Shown here: piece by piece, positions 28,039 through 28,523 of the stretch
Layout of the letters: every line of letters begins with the position of its first letter
How positions within the stretch are numbered: position 1 is the first letter of the stretch
NCBI RefSeq assembly: GCF_004359215.1
Contig: NC_090611.1
Coordinates: forward strand, 2,740,142 to 2,768,664
Source of the DNA: Bremia lactucae
Lineage: Eukaryota; Oomycota; Peronosporomycetes; Peronosporales; Peronosporaceae
DNA length: 28,523 nt
Direction of reading: 5' to 3'
Notes under the pieces: generated by a model
Databases searched by the model: none
What the model was told of the DNA's origin: nothing
What the model saw: the letters and a program-made list of their open reading frames with translations, nothing else
Program-made: the position numbers and the translations under genes

Positions 28039-28488
28039 TGTAACGGGGTGTATCGTTACATGAAATTAACAATAAAAGATTGTTAATTAATATTATCCAA
28101 AAGGTAGATAATATTTGGAGGAAATTACTTTAAATAGTAATTTCCTGAATTCTTATCCATAAATAGGTATAGACCATTATGTCTATTTATTCCGCAGACT
28201 AATCAGCTGTAGAAGTAATCAAAGAGAGTTACGAGATAAGATAGATAAGAATTCATTTACATGTTTAGTATTAGTTTATAGTTAAGTCAGCATTTACAAA
28301 AATAGATTAACAAGACACTTAACTATATTAATACAGTTTTCATTTTACACTCTTAAGCTAACTTGCCTTAAGAGAAGTCTTCCTCTATACGTACAGTGTA
28401 CGTCACCTAACGAGAGGCACCACTCACATCTGAAGCAGTGTGAAGTGGACTTGTACTGAAACAGTACAAGTCGCAGTGCCCCGTTACA
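28039..28488 (+). repeat. LTR family A, complete (5' LTR of an element leaving the window)
   Basis: 450 bp, TGTAACGGGG...CCCCGTTACA with perfect 10-bp inverted termini. Because a PBS follows, it is a 5' LTR of a plus-strand element. Family A also provides the LTRs of element X, in diverged form. It lies in copia RT, so this insertion is younger than the copia element. Confidence 0.9.
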
Positions 28489-28490
28489 CC

Positions 28491-28523
28491 TGGTAGCACT
28501 TTGTAGTCCGTCCAAGGACCACA
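28491..28523 (+). other. Primer binding site and leader of the right-edge element
   Basis: TGGTAGCACTTT two bases after the LTR, then GTAGTCCGTCCAAGGACCAC, the same leader as at 14579. gag would start about 50 bp further right, outside the window. Confidence 0.75.

Noticed and set aside
1..28523. CRISPR arrays, rRNA or tRNA genes, bacterial operon signals
   Set aside because: No regularly spaced repeats, no tRNA cloverleaf or rRNA core was seen, and the context is eukaryotic.

Overview
The window looks like a piece of an oomycete (Peronosporales-type) nuclear genome: one intact intronless housekeeping gene in a sea of decayed LTR retrotransposons. I infer the organism from the Ty3/gypsy chromodomain elements, whose gag, protease, integrase and pol-tail motifs resemble Phytophthora-type families as I remember them; no database was searched. 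The only complete host gene is a methionyl-tRNA synthetase (3908-6091, minus).

Layout. 1-3360: element D, the 5' half of a gypsy element on the minus strand (5' LTR, PBS, gag, protease remnant, pol linker with a 120-bp tandem repeat, start of RT). 3361-3541: 3' end of an LTR of family B, cut by D. 3542-6331: MetRS and its flanks. 6332-16820: element Y (plus, LTR family B), whose 5' LTR was invaded by element X (minus, LTR family A). A later inversion of about 3.5 kb (about 11566-15070) scrambled both, so X gag and the Y chromodomain are each split across two mirror-image junctions. Smaller inversions hit the X integrase (8715-9662) and the Y integrase (12241-12525). 16838-21249: element W (plus, LTR family C; gag, linker, RT, RNase H, integrase, all broken). 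21455-26729: element Z (minus, 3' LTR C, antisense ORF, chromodomain, integrase and more). W and Z share a 2.5-kb inverted duplication in which an 863-bp RT/RNase H block is flipped in the right arm. 26730-28038: 3' part of a Ty1/copia element (minus), cut by the 5' LTR of another family-A element (28039-28523, plus) that runs out of the window.

Three observations stand out. First, the three gypsy 3' ends that can be read (X, Y, Z) each carry an ORF on the antisense strand between the chromodomain and the polypurine tract; X and Z share one ORF family and Y has another. Second, the retroelement sequence, especially these antisense ORFs, is packed with short perfect inverted repeats (arms of 6-11 bp, small loops) at a density I did not see in MetRS. 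Third, the nested rearrangements can be undone on paper to give ordinary elements. All retroelement genes here are broken, so nothing in the window should transpose by itself. The '+' ORF with coiled-coil look at 8263-8710 is only the shadow of a pol tail.
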